The notes under the pieces: model-generated | The model's input: the letters and a program-made list of their open reading frames with translations, nothing else | What the model was told of the DNA's origin: nothing | Databases searched by the model: none | Translations under genes and position numbers: made by a program | From: Gorsachius magnificus | Lineage: Eukaryota; Chordata; Aves; Pelecaniformes; Ardeidae | DNA length: 64,000 nucleotides | Direction: 5' to 3' | NCBI GenBank assembly: GCA_034008185.1 | Contig: CM067085.1 | Coordinates: forward strand, 76,062,275-76,126,274 | Part shown: in pieces, positions 47,802 to 60,429 of the stretch | Position numbering within the stretch: the stretch's first letter is position 1 | Layout of the letters: each line of letters opens with the position of its first letter

Positions 47802-50800
47802 TAATAAATATCAAAGTGGTCACATCTTAATTAAATGTTTTGAAAAAGGTAAGAGGACATAAATCTGATATCTTCGTGCATCGGGTTGATTACAGACCCA
47901 AACCCCAGAACGCACTATAGAACCAAAACTAATTTTTTGACTAAGGCTAGTTAGGATTTGGAAAAAATTTCAGCTAAGGTTGTATCTGTTTGTGATGGAA
48001 TTATAAAGATTGGTGAGTAAAACTATGCCTATTTTCAAAAGAGCTAAGCTCAGGTCACGTGTGACCCCGCTCCTGTTCTGACTTCTCTTACTGCAGCTCT
48101 GTAGCAGCTCCGCTGAGCTCCGCCGGATCGGAGGTGCTGGTAGTTCCCCCCATCGGAAGTGTTTTGGTCTGGTTTCTTGGTTTATTTTTCTCATCCTCTG
48201 CTTTGCTGTTACTGAAAGCCCGTGTGTCATACTGAGACCGCAACAGATTATGCAAAAAAGCCGGATGAAAATTCCGTCCATAGCATAGGCAATCCGCGTT
48301 ATGCTTTGAGATCCACCGTCCCGTGGACTGGAGGGAGAACAGCTATTGACAGGCACGGGGAGAGGGAATGTTGAACATGCACAAACAACGTGAATATAGG
48401 AGTATAAAAAATGTAACGATGTAAAACAACCTTTAGATTCTCAAATGGATGAATGTTTTTTACATCAGCCCACGCAATCAATATTGCTTTTTGTCTGTCT
48501 ATCACTTAACACCATAGTTTAGGCTTCTAAAAGCTGTGATTAAATGCATTCTTCCCACAAATATATCTCAAACTAATTGGCTTTCTCTGATAGAATTTAC
48601 CTAACCAAAACCACGCGATTTCATCTGCTCAGGGACACAACATTGCACCTGGGATGAGGGGATGAATCATGCCTTCCACCAAAGAAAATGAACGTGATGC
48701 GCTATTATCTCGCCTGTACGGTACCAGGAACGACCCAGGTGCTGTCGGGGTAGGTAACAAAACAAAGGGGAACGAGCTCCAAACAGCAACGATTCTGTTC
48801 TGCACAAAAGTGGATCCGGGCACGAGAAGGGAATGAGCTGAAAGAAGAGCTAGGAGCAGTTTCTAGCCTGACGACTCAGCAATTACTGTGTGGAACCCGT
48901 TAGTGCTGTGATGTGCCGGGGTGCAGGATGACGCCACGGGGCTGACCCTCCGAATCACTGCAGAGGTGGCAACGCCTCTGCAGAACAGAGCACGTCTCTT
49001 CTGGGAGCAGCAGTTACTCTACCTGAAGGTGGACCAGCGCCCCCTCCCCACATGGATCGAAGGAGAGAACTTGCAGAATCGCGCACTCAGCACACGTATG
49101 AACGGCAGTGTTTTGAATACAACCGTATGACTTTAGCAGCCAGTGATTACGAGGAGATAACATAACCTGAACCCATGCCTTATGGCTGCCAAGCCAGCAT
49201 GCAGCCAATGCGAAATGTTAGGCATAGAAATGCAAAATTGTTGTCAACTGTAACACCAGAAACTTCATAATTGGCAGTAACTGCTTAAAAAAAAAAGCAT
49301 CCTCATTAATGAACTCTGCTGTGAGAATTCATCTGCATATAAAGTATCATTTTAAGAAGAACAACTATTTCTCAAATAAAGAGAGGACTCCAGTGGCTTT
49401 AACAAGCAGGATCATTGGTTTGCCCTGGTATCTAGGGAATGCAAAAGAAGTTCCATAGTTTTAGTAGCTGAAACTTCGTCACTGTAATACTTGGGACCCT
49501 ACGTTCTGTAAAGGGTGTAAAATGAAAGCTGAGAGGGGCAGCCCAGGAGGGGGCAGTCCTGGAGGGCAGGAGCTACCCTCCGCTCTCCTGTAAAACGAAC
49601 ATCCCTGCGAGGATGTGCAGGAACATCACAACATTTATGATGATTGCAAGGTCCTCATTTTCATCCAAAAGGGGAAAAAAAAAAAGGGGGGGCATGACGG
49701 GATCTTGTTTGTTTCTGACCAGAATTACAATCATTTGACTTCCAGTACAAGTTGTTATTTTCATAGTAGTGGGGAGACTGCAAAAGTATCACACAAGCTC
49801 GTGTTTGCAGCAGTCAAACCTGAATTAATGGGGGAGAGGGTAGGACAGGAAAGAAACTGCAACCAACTTGGGTTTTGACTGCTTTTAATTTGCTTTTTTG
49901 GAATGCAGCTGGGTGAGCTAGAAATGAGGCAGAAGACTGATGCAGGGAAAATGTAGCTGCTGACAAACATTCAAAAGTTAGCAAGGACCTCGAAGCTGAG
50001 CCCGTAACGTACAGGATGCTCAAGGATCTTCCTGTTCTTTCTAAAGGAGTTTTTGAGCTTTGCAGGGGACGTATTGTCAGCTTCTCTCTGCACTTGAGGC
50101 TTTTTCCTGTAAACTGAATTTGCCCTTCTCACAAAATCCCCAGATTCTAGCATATAAAACTTTGCTCAGAATGATGAAATACTGAATGTTGTAAAACTGA
50201 GAGAGTGGGCAATATTAGCTGGAAATCCATAGGAATTAAAGACAAATAAACCAAAGCAGAAAGAGGGAACTGAAGCGAGGGGAGAAGAAGGTGACAAATT
50301 CAGAGATGAAAGGCGTAGTTTGCCCCATCTAATGGTTTACCTCGGGTATGTGGTTGGCTATAAGGAGCAGGTATCTTGTACCTAAGAACCAGCGCAGAAT
50401 TCTCCCTGAAAGTCACCTTTTCTTTAAGCGCTTCTTCATATCACTTTCCTAGATTCCCCCACTCAGTGATTTGCGGAGCTTTCGGGTGTTTCTCAGCTGC
50501 AGTGTGACTCCGCAGGGGGGCTCTTCAGCTCTCCCTGTCTTTCGGAGAAGCCCGCACCTCCTCCCTTCGCAGCGTCCTTGTCTTGTGAATCCTGGGGCTT
50601 GGGCCAGAGCGCACCCTGTTCTGAAAGATGGGACTGTGCTGGGGCCACCAGAGCTACCACTGGAAGCGCTGGGGACACGCCGTGTTTTTAAGATAGAAGA
50701 GGTGAAAGAGTGGAACAGGCTGGTGATGGGAAGACGAGTCGCCCTGCTGCGATGTAGCAGTCGCAAATCAAGGACATAGGTTGTCTGTGAAACCTCCAAA

Positions 50801-52079
50801 GATTGACAGTGTCCTTCTGTTCCTTTTCTAGGTGCTGCGTGCCTCTAAACTGGAGGAATCCCCTTCTTGTTGTGAAGTACCACGGCTACTTGTTGAGATC
50901 GTTCTGTTTTGGGATCTTTATCGGGCCCTGCGGTGGGGTCGGATGGAGCCACCAGCCCCTTGTGACCTGCCCAGGTAAGGGCAATGGTGACCGATTAAAG
51001 GGCAAAGCGCCTGACTTGGGAAACATCAAATGCAAAGCGCTGCCGAGTGCTGGGTAAAGTACTGCAGGTGGAGACGTCGTAGAGATCCCAGGCTCCCGTG
51101 GATTTCTGTTTTGATGGGCAGTAATTGTAATTTTGAAGAAGTGATAGAGCAAGCCGCAGCGGGCTGTAGTATTAATAAACTGCCATGTTCTTCAGATCAC
51201 TGAAATACAAAATGTTTTCTGTTTTACAGAAACTTATTTCAGTAACATAACCTTTGTTTTATAACGGCATGCTGGGAAACCGCTCTACCCCAGGGGGGTG
51301 TGGTTAAAGCAGCACAACACCAGCTGTGATGGTGCTGAAAAATTATCTCTGTCTGTACGTATGATTCCCGCAGTGTCTTTCACAGGTAGAGCCAGATGAA
51401 AGAAATTAATAGTTTTACCAGATAAATGATTTTTCTACTCAGGAGGACTACTCATCTAAATGGGCTTTCAAGCAGGCAGGGCAATGGTGATCTTGTCATC
51501 GTTGGTGATGGTACCAGAATAATAGAAAAAAATGGATTTCATAAACCAGCCTGAGGTCATGGAATACAGACAAAGTGAGTGATAACTTTGTGGGTATAAA
51601 TGAGTTACTTCTCTGATAATTTGAAGGAATAAAAATTATTGAGGCTGTATCCTCAGCTGGTGAAAATTAGGTTGGCTTCTTTGGCTTAAGTCAGCAGTGT
51701 TGGTTTACTCTGATTTTGATCGTCAGATTTAGTGGTTGTAGCTTTTAATCAAAGCAGGACAAGAAGCAGAAAACTAGCATGGACCCTGTGCCCTGTGACT
51801 GCGGAATGGTCGCTGTCATAAGGGTGGGTTTGTTTGTTTGCTGAGTTTTGATAGAACTTCCTGAACTATCCCATAACGGGATGATGGTGGTCTTGTCCTC
51901 TCCTGCTTGCCAAGCAATCGTCATTCCCTAAGAAGCAGAATTTTCAAACTTCTCAAGTTGGTTTTGCGCAGCGCAGAGACCCTGCTGTGAGGCTGAGGGC
52001 TCCGAGCTGCGGCGGGGCGTTCGGGGCCCCAGGAGCCATTCCCACTAGCCGGGGCCAGCGAGGGCCTGGCCAGGGGCCT
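47802..52079. other. Unique sequence, no gene seen
   Basis: An A11-G7 run lies at 49675-49692. Overlapping ORFs up to 128 codons on the minus strand (47970-48356) and 102 to 116 codons on both strands at 50449-50799 have no family I recognise. GC rises from about 51960 toward the G tract. No further CR1 or LTR was recognised. Confidence 0.4.
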
Positions 52080-52097
52080 GGGGGGGGGGGGGGGGGG
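52080..52097 (+). repeat. 18-base poly-G tract
   Basis: An uninterrupted run of 18 G sits in GC-rich DNA (about 51990-52110). Such runs can form G-quadruplexes and are unstable, and their exact length is often wrong in assemblies. Confidence 0.9.
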
Positions 52098-55000
52098 CTG
52101 GTGCCTTCCCGCTTCAACCTCATGCATCATTAATGTCTCTGTCAGCCCCAGGCCAGGTTCCTATGTGAGGAAAAAGCAATATATAAGGTAATGCTGATCC
52201 TATGTAAAAAAAATAAATATCTCTGACTTGAATGGAAATAGAAGTACAAAGTTCTGCCTGCTTTTCCATTTGCCCTGCCTGTGCGCAGACTTTCAGGGTT
52301 ATTTTATGATGAAAATCTTGTTCTTTTTTGCATCTGCACCTTCATTTTAAATGCTGTTTGTTTTGCTGGACTTTTGCATATATTGCGGATTCTCTCCTAC
52401 AGCATTAATGGACTTAGAAGTTTAGCAGAGAATTTTGTGTGGCAGAAGCTAAATTCAAATAAGCTGTGGCGCTTCGAAATTTTCTTTGATTCGAGTCAAT
52501 GAAAGACAAGGATTTTACTTTAAAGTTTTTCTGTTGCAAGATTTGAAGGCGGACACATAAACTTATTTTGATGCTTTTGAGATCTGGAAATATGTGTGGG
52601 GGCGGTACTCCTGTCTTGAACTACACAATTGCTGAAAAGAAGAGGAGTTTCTGCTTGCAGTCTTTTAAAACGGGGTTTTCTGTCCATGAGTTTCTATTAA
52701 AAGTCTGACTCCAATCTTTGCTCCATCTGTAGAGTCTCTGAACTAGGTGAAAGTGCTGTTTCAACCAATAACATAATTGTTCCATGATGACCTTGCCTTA
52801 AAAAAGCCCCCCAGAAGTACTGGGAGAAGTATCTGGGCACAGAGCTTATCACGTGTGCCTAATGCAGCAGGAGGTTAAACTTGCTCGCGGTGCACAGAAT
52901 CAACGTTTTTGTCCTAACTGCTTAGTGTCAATAAATATTTTCATATCTCTTATATGTGAACACCTCTTTTTTTTTTTTTTTTTAGTCAATAAACCAATAT
53001 CGTGTAAATATCTATACGCATCTTGCAAAATATTTCCTGACTGTAAAATTTCTTTTTCTTCCTCTGTTTTTAGCAAGAAAGGAATTTCATGAATTTGAAA
53101 AAGGATGCTATAAACCTCGTATTCCTACAGTGATTAACTCAGTGCAGAAGTGATGTAAATAACATCCTGCTGGTGGAGCTTTTCATGGGATCCTGTAACG
53201 CATGCAAGACTAGGTGGTTGTGGCCACTGAGTTCCTTCTGATTTTCTCTCATTTCTGTGCCTTACTGCATTTTTCTTTCATTCATATGTCAGGTGTGATA
53301 AAGGAGAAAGAAGCAGCAGATGGCAAATAACCAGGTGAGGTGATAATGCTTCATCTTAAATCCTTGTGCGTTTGCTCTTCTGCTGGAGCACCATCCCTTG
53401 GTTCAGCCTGGAAATTACACCCATGCTCCTACGCCTGCTCACCTCAGTGCAGGGCTTTAAACTAGGTTGATAAGAACCTGCAAGTAAGTGGGATTGCCCT
53501 GGACAGGGCTAAAAATTAGAAGTTTTATATTTTTTTTACGACAAGCTCAAAGAGGAGACAAAGAATGATGGCGGGTCAGTCTTGAGATCACCTATGATGA
53601 TAGACCTATAGAAAGTAGAGAATACTTGGTTTTATGGAGTAATTTATGTGACGGGTATACTAATACATGAGGAGCTTGTTCAACAAAGACAAACCTTGAA
53701 GGAAAAGAAGAGGCTTGCAAGGAAAGAGGCAGCACTCTGTGTGTCAAATGTGCATATGTCTGTTCTAAGGCAGAGATCAAGGAGGGGAAAAAACCCGTGA
53801 AAGTGATCTTTGGGTGACAGCTAAAGAGCAGAGCACTTGCAGCGCTCACTGGGGTGGTGGTTCGCTATGAACTGCCAAACCAGAAAGATCAGGGTGAAGA
53901 TTTTGGTGAGCAGTGGACAGAGTAATCCAAGGCACGTGATGGTGTGGTACGGGGGAGGTTTGACCGGCTCAGCTGGGAAAGGAGTTTAGGAGGGTACTCA
54001 CCAGCTGGATTCTTTAAATCAAATGGCGCCTCTTCTTCTACTTCATAAGAGACAAAAGATTTAGAGAGAGATGCTTTAGTAGACTTGATCGTACCTGCTA
54101 GGTAAGTTCTGGTGATGAATATTGAAGTAGTTTGAATGAGGAGAGCTGAGCAATGATAGAGTCTGTGATCTCTGGAAAGGTTCTTACCTTTCAGAGCAGA
54201 AACAACCGAGTCCTCCCAAGCAAACTAAACTCCAAAACGTGCACTAAAGGAACCAAGATATTTCACAGAGTTTTCAGTTGCCACAGAGGACTCCTAAGTG
54301 ACTTTTTCTGAAAGGCTGGTCCAAATGAAAAAGCATTTACAATGATGTAGCAGATCTTTTAAGGAAAATAATTTCAGGATAATCTAGGGAAGCACCATGT
54401 AGATTAAGTTACTACAGACAGGTGCAAAACTGGTTGGAAATCCATACCCAGAGCGTCACTTGGTGGTCTAGAGTCAAAATGGAAGGTGATGTTAAACAGG
54501 GCTGTTACGTTATTTGTCTTGGGTCTGATTTTTTTTCTGTGTGCATTTGTTTAGTTTTTAATGAATGAGATAGAAGACAGAGAACTCTAAAATCTGGAGC
54601 ACATCTGGGAGAGAATTTGGATGTACTGGAGGACGGGAATAGAATCCAAAAATTATCTTGAAAAATCGGAGAAACACTGTGAAAAAGTGAGAAAGTCTGG
54701 TTATGACCTGCGGGAGGGAAAGCAGGAGCGGGGACAGCTGGCTACCAAGAAGTTCTGCAGGAAGCAATCCTGGGCTTCCAGTGGATGGCAAGCTGAACAT
54801 GGCTCTTGTTTGTCTACAAAGGCAAGCTTGGCACTTTTGCTGTGGCTGGAAAGAATTGTTGCAAGCAGTCTAGGGAACCAGAGTGCAGGGAAGGCTGTGA
54901 AATGGGTGTAAGCAGGAATGCACCCTGCCAGGTACATGAGGCAACGGGAGGTACCAAGCGAGCCTCCGCTGCAGCGGGGTGGTTTGCGCACTGCGATTCT

Positions 55001-55959
55001 AGACAGATACGGACAAAAAGGGAGATACTGCAGAATAGAAAAGGGAATTATTTCATATCTAGAAATGCAAGATTTACAATGAAAAATAGAATTAATTGGG
55101 GAAGAGAAGACTGAAGAAGGAAATATCTTCCAAGGTGAAAAATGCTGCTGCAAAGCGGAAGGGAAAAATCTGCTCTGTGTGTCCCCAGTGAAGAGGACAG
55201 GAAATAATAGTCTTACATCGTAGCAAGAAAGACTGACATTGGGCATGGGGACAAATCCTGTTAGCGCCTAGACAGTTTTGACATGGGAAATTATTGCCTT
55301 TGTAGGTTGTGGAATTTCAGTGGAGACTTTCAGAACGGAAACCTGTCAGGGCTGATGGTGGGGTGCAGCAGTACAGTAGGTGACTGCTTGAGATATCTTC
55401 CAGGCCTCTTTTTTTTAAAATGTTCCTTTATGCTGTTATGATTCTAGAAAAGAAAGCTCAAAAAATCAAAATGAAGAAGTTTTGCAAGGCCCGAGCTGTC
55501 GTGTTTCATTGCTTCTCAGTGTTCTCCTCCTTTAGGTGCTAAGTTACCTGGAGTCTGGATTTACTGAGGTGGTGCTGCAGCTGTTAGTGATGGAAATGGA
55601 ACCTCATCACTTGATTTCATACATCTGACCAAAGAGTCAGTTTCCCTATGATGACTACTTTCCTTTACACAAGGAATCTTGGAATTGGAAACTTTGAATT
55701 TACTTTACAGTGTTTCTCTATTTCCTTTATACATAGATTCAGGAGTAGGATAAACAGAACTTGCCACACCCAATTTGGGATATTAACCATTGTGAGTTTA
55801 GGTGTCTGGGATTTATATAGATCTGCTTAGGGTTTTTAAGATTTGGAGCTTCTAAAAGTCCCTTATATTCTCCCATCTCTGGTCCAATTCCAGCTTAGCA
55901 ACAGGTTTTTTTTTTTGTTGAGCGTTATGATAGGCGGCTGTGGAAAAGACTGATTAGCA
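52098..55959. other. Unique sequence, purine-rich on plus strand in part, no gene seen
   Basis: T17 is at 52967-52983. Between about 53500 and 55250 the plus strand is strongly purine-rich, which removes stops on the minus strand and gives the longest ORF of the window (181 codons, 54701-55246, minus). Its Ser/Phe/Pro/Leu/Cys-rich composition is what pyrimidine-rich DNA encodes, and no domain is visible. No repeat family was recognised. Confidence 0.4.
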
Positions 55960-56640
55960 AATATGGCAGATTCATATAATCATTTAATCAGCTCAAATTA
56001 TCAATTTCAGTTGAAGAATACATCATTGGACAATGACTCTGTCAAATGAATTCAAAAGCTTGACAAAATCTTTGTGTACAAATGAGTGATGTGAAATGCG
56101 CAGCTGTTATCTGCTACGGAGGCACTGATGAAATCTGTGTCTTGCAGAACAGTAAATCCACATTTTTATGGAAGGATTATTCCATAAAAGCAGCAGGTCT
56201 TGATCTTTATGATATTTTATTCCCCCATGCTTTTCAAACCAACGTTTAATTTGAATGTGCTAAATATTGTTTAGTGTTTTTATTCATTCACGACATGCAT
56301 GGTTCCGTGTTCTCACAGAGGCAGAAATGCATTCAGCACAAATGATACAGAGTTCTGAGCATATTTTAACAGCAATATCCACAGTATACAGTCATTTGAA
56401 AACAAATTTGCCAAACATTGTTTTGCAACTGAAATGAAATGCAAATGCTGCCTCTAGAGACAACATTTCAAATGTGACAGATTGCACTTTTCATTCTCGG
56501 TTGCTAACATTGCTGTTACGAGTTGTGTGCGGCTGAGCTCTCAGCAGTTCTGAATCCTTGCATGGAACGTACGATTTCTGCAGTGTGCTGCTGCATTTAG
56601 AGAAGTTGTGTAAAACAGAAGTGCGAGCTGGTTTCTTGAT
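55960..56640. promoter_or_regulatory. Conserved-looking non-coding block
   Basis: The block is CpG-poor, contains no ORF of note and no repeat, and shows varied complex sequence with TAAT/ATTA and CAGCTG cores (ATAATCATTTAATCAGC at about 55976-55992, GCGCAGCTGTTATC near 56098, CATTTGAAAAC, AATTTGCC). Such blocks in amniote gene deserts are often conserved enhancers. This is an impression from composition only. Confidence 0.18.
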
Positions 56641-57678
56641 TCCTTTTATTTTATTTAAATACTGGAAGTGATCAGAAGCTGATTAACTTTAGGGTTCTCT
56701 CTATTCAGTGGATCTGGAGTAGGGTGAACTATAGAATCAGGAGGAAGGAGTATGTGTCCAGAGAGACAGAGTTTAAAAGATGGAAAAGTTTCCGTTTCTG
56801 TGGAAAACACTTGGAGAGGGAGGAAGGGGAGGGTTTTTCCCCACTAATCCTGAGCCTGGTTTGCTGCTGGAGGCTTATAGACACCCTCGTACCTTGGGTG
56901 TTTCTTACCAGCAATGAGGAGGATTTTACTTCATTTTCTAAGGCAGGCAAGGACAATTTGGAATAAAGCAGGGGTTTACCCTCCCGGAACCACTCACGGG
57001 TTTTGCTCATAAAGTGCAAACTCTGGTTTACTCTGTGTGCCTTCTAGGATCAGGTGAGTTCAGCTCTACCAGTTGTTGACCACAGACAGCGCTTTAAAAA
57101 TCAAAGTACTGATAACCAAATTTAGATTAGAACAATGAATATGAAAATATTTCCAGGTTGGCAGAGGTGTTTCTGGCAGCCTCAACACGGTGCAGTAATA
57201 CTTCAGGGTTGTGCACATGAGGTTGTTTGGTGGGTCTTTGGGGTTCTGGTTTTTCTCCCTCCCCCCATGTTACTGCTCAGGTGGTAAGTTTGACTGCGTC
57301 AGGCTTTCATCTGCTATAACCTACCTGCATTTAACAAAACCACTCCTAGCTTCTATTGCTATAAGTAGAGAGATAATCATATCTAGTTTGTTTATTTATT
57401 CTTTAAGTGAATGTATATTTTAAGGGAATTGCACAGTTGGGATTAATGTAAATGACCAGTGGGCGTTGCTGTTGCCTCTGCCAAAGACAGGAGCAGGCAC
57501 CTTTCCCTGGCTGTTTAAAGGCAACTCTAGATCCAGAACTTTTTAATGGGACAGTTTTGGAAGCTTGCCTCATGTCTCTATTCCCCAAAAGTTTTTATTT
57601 CAATATCCATAAGCAGCCATTGATTTTTATTTTTTTTAACCTAATTTCCTCCCTCATGTATTTAATACCAAGCCAGAT

Positions 57679-57752
57679 CTGCCATCCATCGACAAATCAT
57701 CCCGGCTTTACAAGCTAGCTCTGCCGTCCGTCTACAAATCACAATGACTTTA
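57679..57752. repeat. Imperfect direct duplication, 42-bp period
   Basis: CTGCCATCCATCGACAAATC (from 57679) recurs as CTGCCGTCCGTCTACAAATC (from 57721), and both are followed about ten bases later by CTTTA. About 23 of the first 32 positions agree by eye. The second copy diverges after that. Confidence 0.65.
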
Positions 57753-59032
57753 GTCAGGAAATTAGAAGCAGGCTTAATTTTTTGGAAAGTAAAAGACTCT
57801 TAAACCACTTCAGCCCTCTCTCATGACTCAACTTGTGATTCTGCTTGCTGCAGTTCCTGGCTTGCGGACTTTGTCAAGGTATAACATACAGCATATTGCA
57901 GCTGACTCAAATTCTGGCAATCAGAATGGTTGTCTGCTTTTTTTCCTTATAAAGAAAAAGAATCTTGATTTTTCTTTCTTTTTTTTTTAAATAATTCTAG
58001 AAATATGCCTTTTAATGACAAGACAAAGAGAATTAAAATCTGTTGCATTAGGAGGAAGCATATAGTGTAACAACAGTATCTCTTTACCGAAGAACCTTAA
58101 ATGATTTAAAATTAATTGCTACTAATTAATTACTGTGATTATGTCCTGAATTTCCTTGATATGATAAACTCCACCATCAAAACCTTTTTTCGTAGAAGTC
58201 ACTCCCACAACATATTTCCAGAAGTGCAACTGAACTCTTAGTAAGAATGAAAATATTAAAGTTCAATCATCTTAATGTCTGTCAGATTGTAAAGATTATT
58301 CAAAAGCATCGTGATTGCCCCTGCTAAGCTTGTGCCAAAGGCATGGCTCCCTGGGCGTTTCAGCCGTAGGATGGTACCTCACCTTTGCCTGTGGCTGCTG
58401 CCATGGTCAGAAGTGTGTGGACATCAGTATTTGGGAATGTCCGTGGACTCGTGGTGCCATCGCGTTCAGCAACAACCGCTGCATTTCAAATGCTATGTTA
58501 GTTTTGGTCAGTGTTTAAGATCAGCACACCAGATTTATGTTCTTGTTATTATATATTAAATATATGTTACACATAAATATTTATACTACTATATATGATC
58601 TCGTGCACTCGTACTTTGGTTTCATAGGACAGTCTGCTTTTGTGCTATGTTGGGGGTGGTAAGACCAGAGAACTCTTTAGAAGAGGCAGGTAGACACCCC
58701 ACTGGATTTGCTAAAGCAGCTGAAAAAGAGCAAAGTCATACCTTTGTGCTGTGCCAAATTTTCATGATTTTTGGAACTCTTGTAGAGGACAACTTCATAT
58801 GTTTTAAATCACAGAGGATGGTATGTTCTAAGGGACAGATTCTGCCTGTGGCGTTGTGGCTGGAGGGGCACCTTCCTCTCCAAGCAGCTCACCATACCTT
58901 GCTCAGCATGGCATCCTGCGGTGTAGCTCCCAAGAACTTCACAGAGCTACAGGCTATCAGAAGAGAATTGGCTGGTAACTCTGCACAAAGAATAAAGCAC
59001 AGTAGACTAAATTGTAGACTCTTTATCTTATT

Positions 59033-59061
59033 AGCCTCTAAATAAAAAAGCCTCTAAATAA
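59033..59061. repeat. 13-bp direct duplication
   Basis: AGCCTCTAAATAA occurs at 59033-59045 and again at 59049-59061, separated by AAA. It is a small slippage-type duplication. Confidence 0.9.
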
Positions 59062-60429
59062 GCAGCCATGAAAGCCTCAAAGTCTCAAAAACTGGCTGTG
59101 CCTGAGACATCAAGGGTGAAGAAAGATACCACTTGAAAAGAGCTAGGACTGAGCAAACACCGGGTCTGTGCATCTGGAGTACAGGAGCATCAACCCTAGG
59201 CATTACGTGGTAAGGTCTTCTTGTGGTGCAAATCAGCTGTAGCAGGCAGGCTTTCAATTTGGGCCGTTGTCCTTTCAGTGTTTTTCTTGCTACTTGTTTT
59301 ATGAGATCGTCGCGCATATTCAAGACGATAATTTCTTGCTTGTACATATAATTAACTTGTCCATTCCTAATAAACTGATCTGAAGACGTCCTATGGAGAT
59401 ATTTGCAAAGATGAGTCAGTTTAGTTGTCTTTTTCACAGATTTCTTGTAATGTGTCATTTATAGTGAAAGGCGAATTAATCTGATAGAAAAAGAAACCTG
59501 ATGCTCTACAAAGTGTGATCTGCTGCCAACCCCTCCCTGCATATGGACTGGCTCTGTGTTTTGACTGTGTGTGAGGGGAATACCAGAGTCAGCTAACCAA
59601 CGTGTCCAGGGGCTCCAAGAACGCCTGTTTGACCAATAAGTTCCCTTTTCTTTTTCTGTGAGCTGCTGGAGTGAGCTATTCAGCAGCTACGGTTGGCTAT
59701 GACTGGGGCTGCATCTTGAACTGAATGGGAAATGATACTACTGGAGAGAGGAGTCTTGTCTCCCCTCTTGATGGGATCAGAAAGTCTCGGGGAATTTGAT
59801 AAGGATGTTGAAAATGCATCAAGTGAAGGTTTAGAATGTTGTTATGAATCACTGCATAAAAAGGCAATCATGTACAACACCTCAGGATTTATAGATCAGA
59901 AGTATAAATTTTAAGCAAGTTAAAACTTTGCTATATAAGTAATGGAACGGTGGACTTCAAATCAGTTGGCTCTACAGCAAAAAGGTTGAAGATTTTAAAT
60001 ATTTAGCAAGATGTACCTTTTAACCTCCACTCCCCCTGGGAAACAGCCTAAACTCTATCCAAATCATTAAATTAATCCTTAGTGGCCTCTGTAAAATCAA
60101 AATTTCATTTCTTTAGCATACAAATGATACTATTAACGTTTGAAAATATACAGCACAAAAAAAATCATCCACCTGTCTAGTTTGGTCTGGTCTGAAATAT
60201 TCAGCATAGCTACATTATAGGCACATAATATAAAAAGTAATTTAAAATTTATTATTGCAATTAGATGGCAATGACTAGCTTTATTCGAAGGATAAAAAGA
60301 TGAGTCTTTTTCTGGAAAGCATATGTGGATGCACTGTAAACTGAATGATATAAAGGGAAAAAAAGTATATTCCTCTGAAAGACTGTAGTATCACTTTGAT
60401 TCTGCAGAAAATTTTGGGACTGCTGCTTT

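Larger units (their letters stand above)
56641..60429. other. Unique AT-rich sequence with two small local duplications, no gene seen
   Basis: Contained features are an imperfect 42-bp-period duplication at 57679-57752 and a 13-base duplication at 59033-59061. A 132-codon plus ORF (58647-59045) and a 134-codon minus ORF (59054-59458) have no domain I recognise. AT-rich DNA at 57960-58290 and 59940-60290 is featureless to me. Confidence 0.4.

Noticed and set aside
50690..50750. Possible CR1 piece (GTGGAACAGGCTGGTGATGG)
   Set aside because: Only a short string resembles the CR1 segment and the neighbouring motifs are absent, so I treat it as coincidence.
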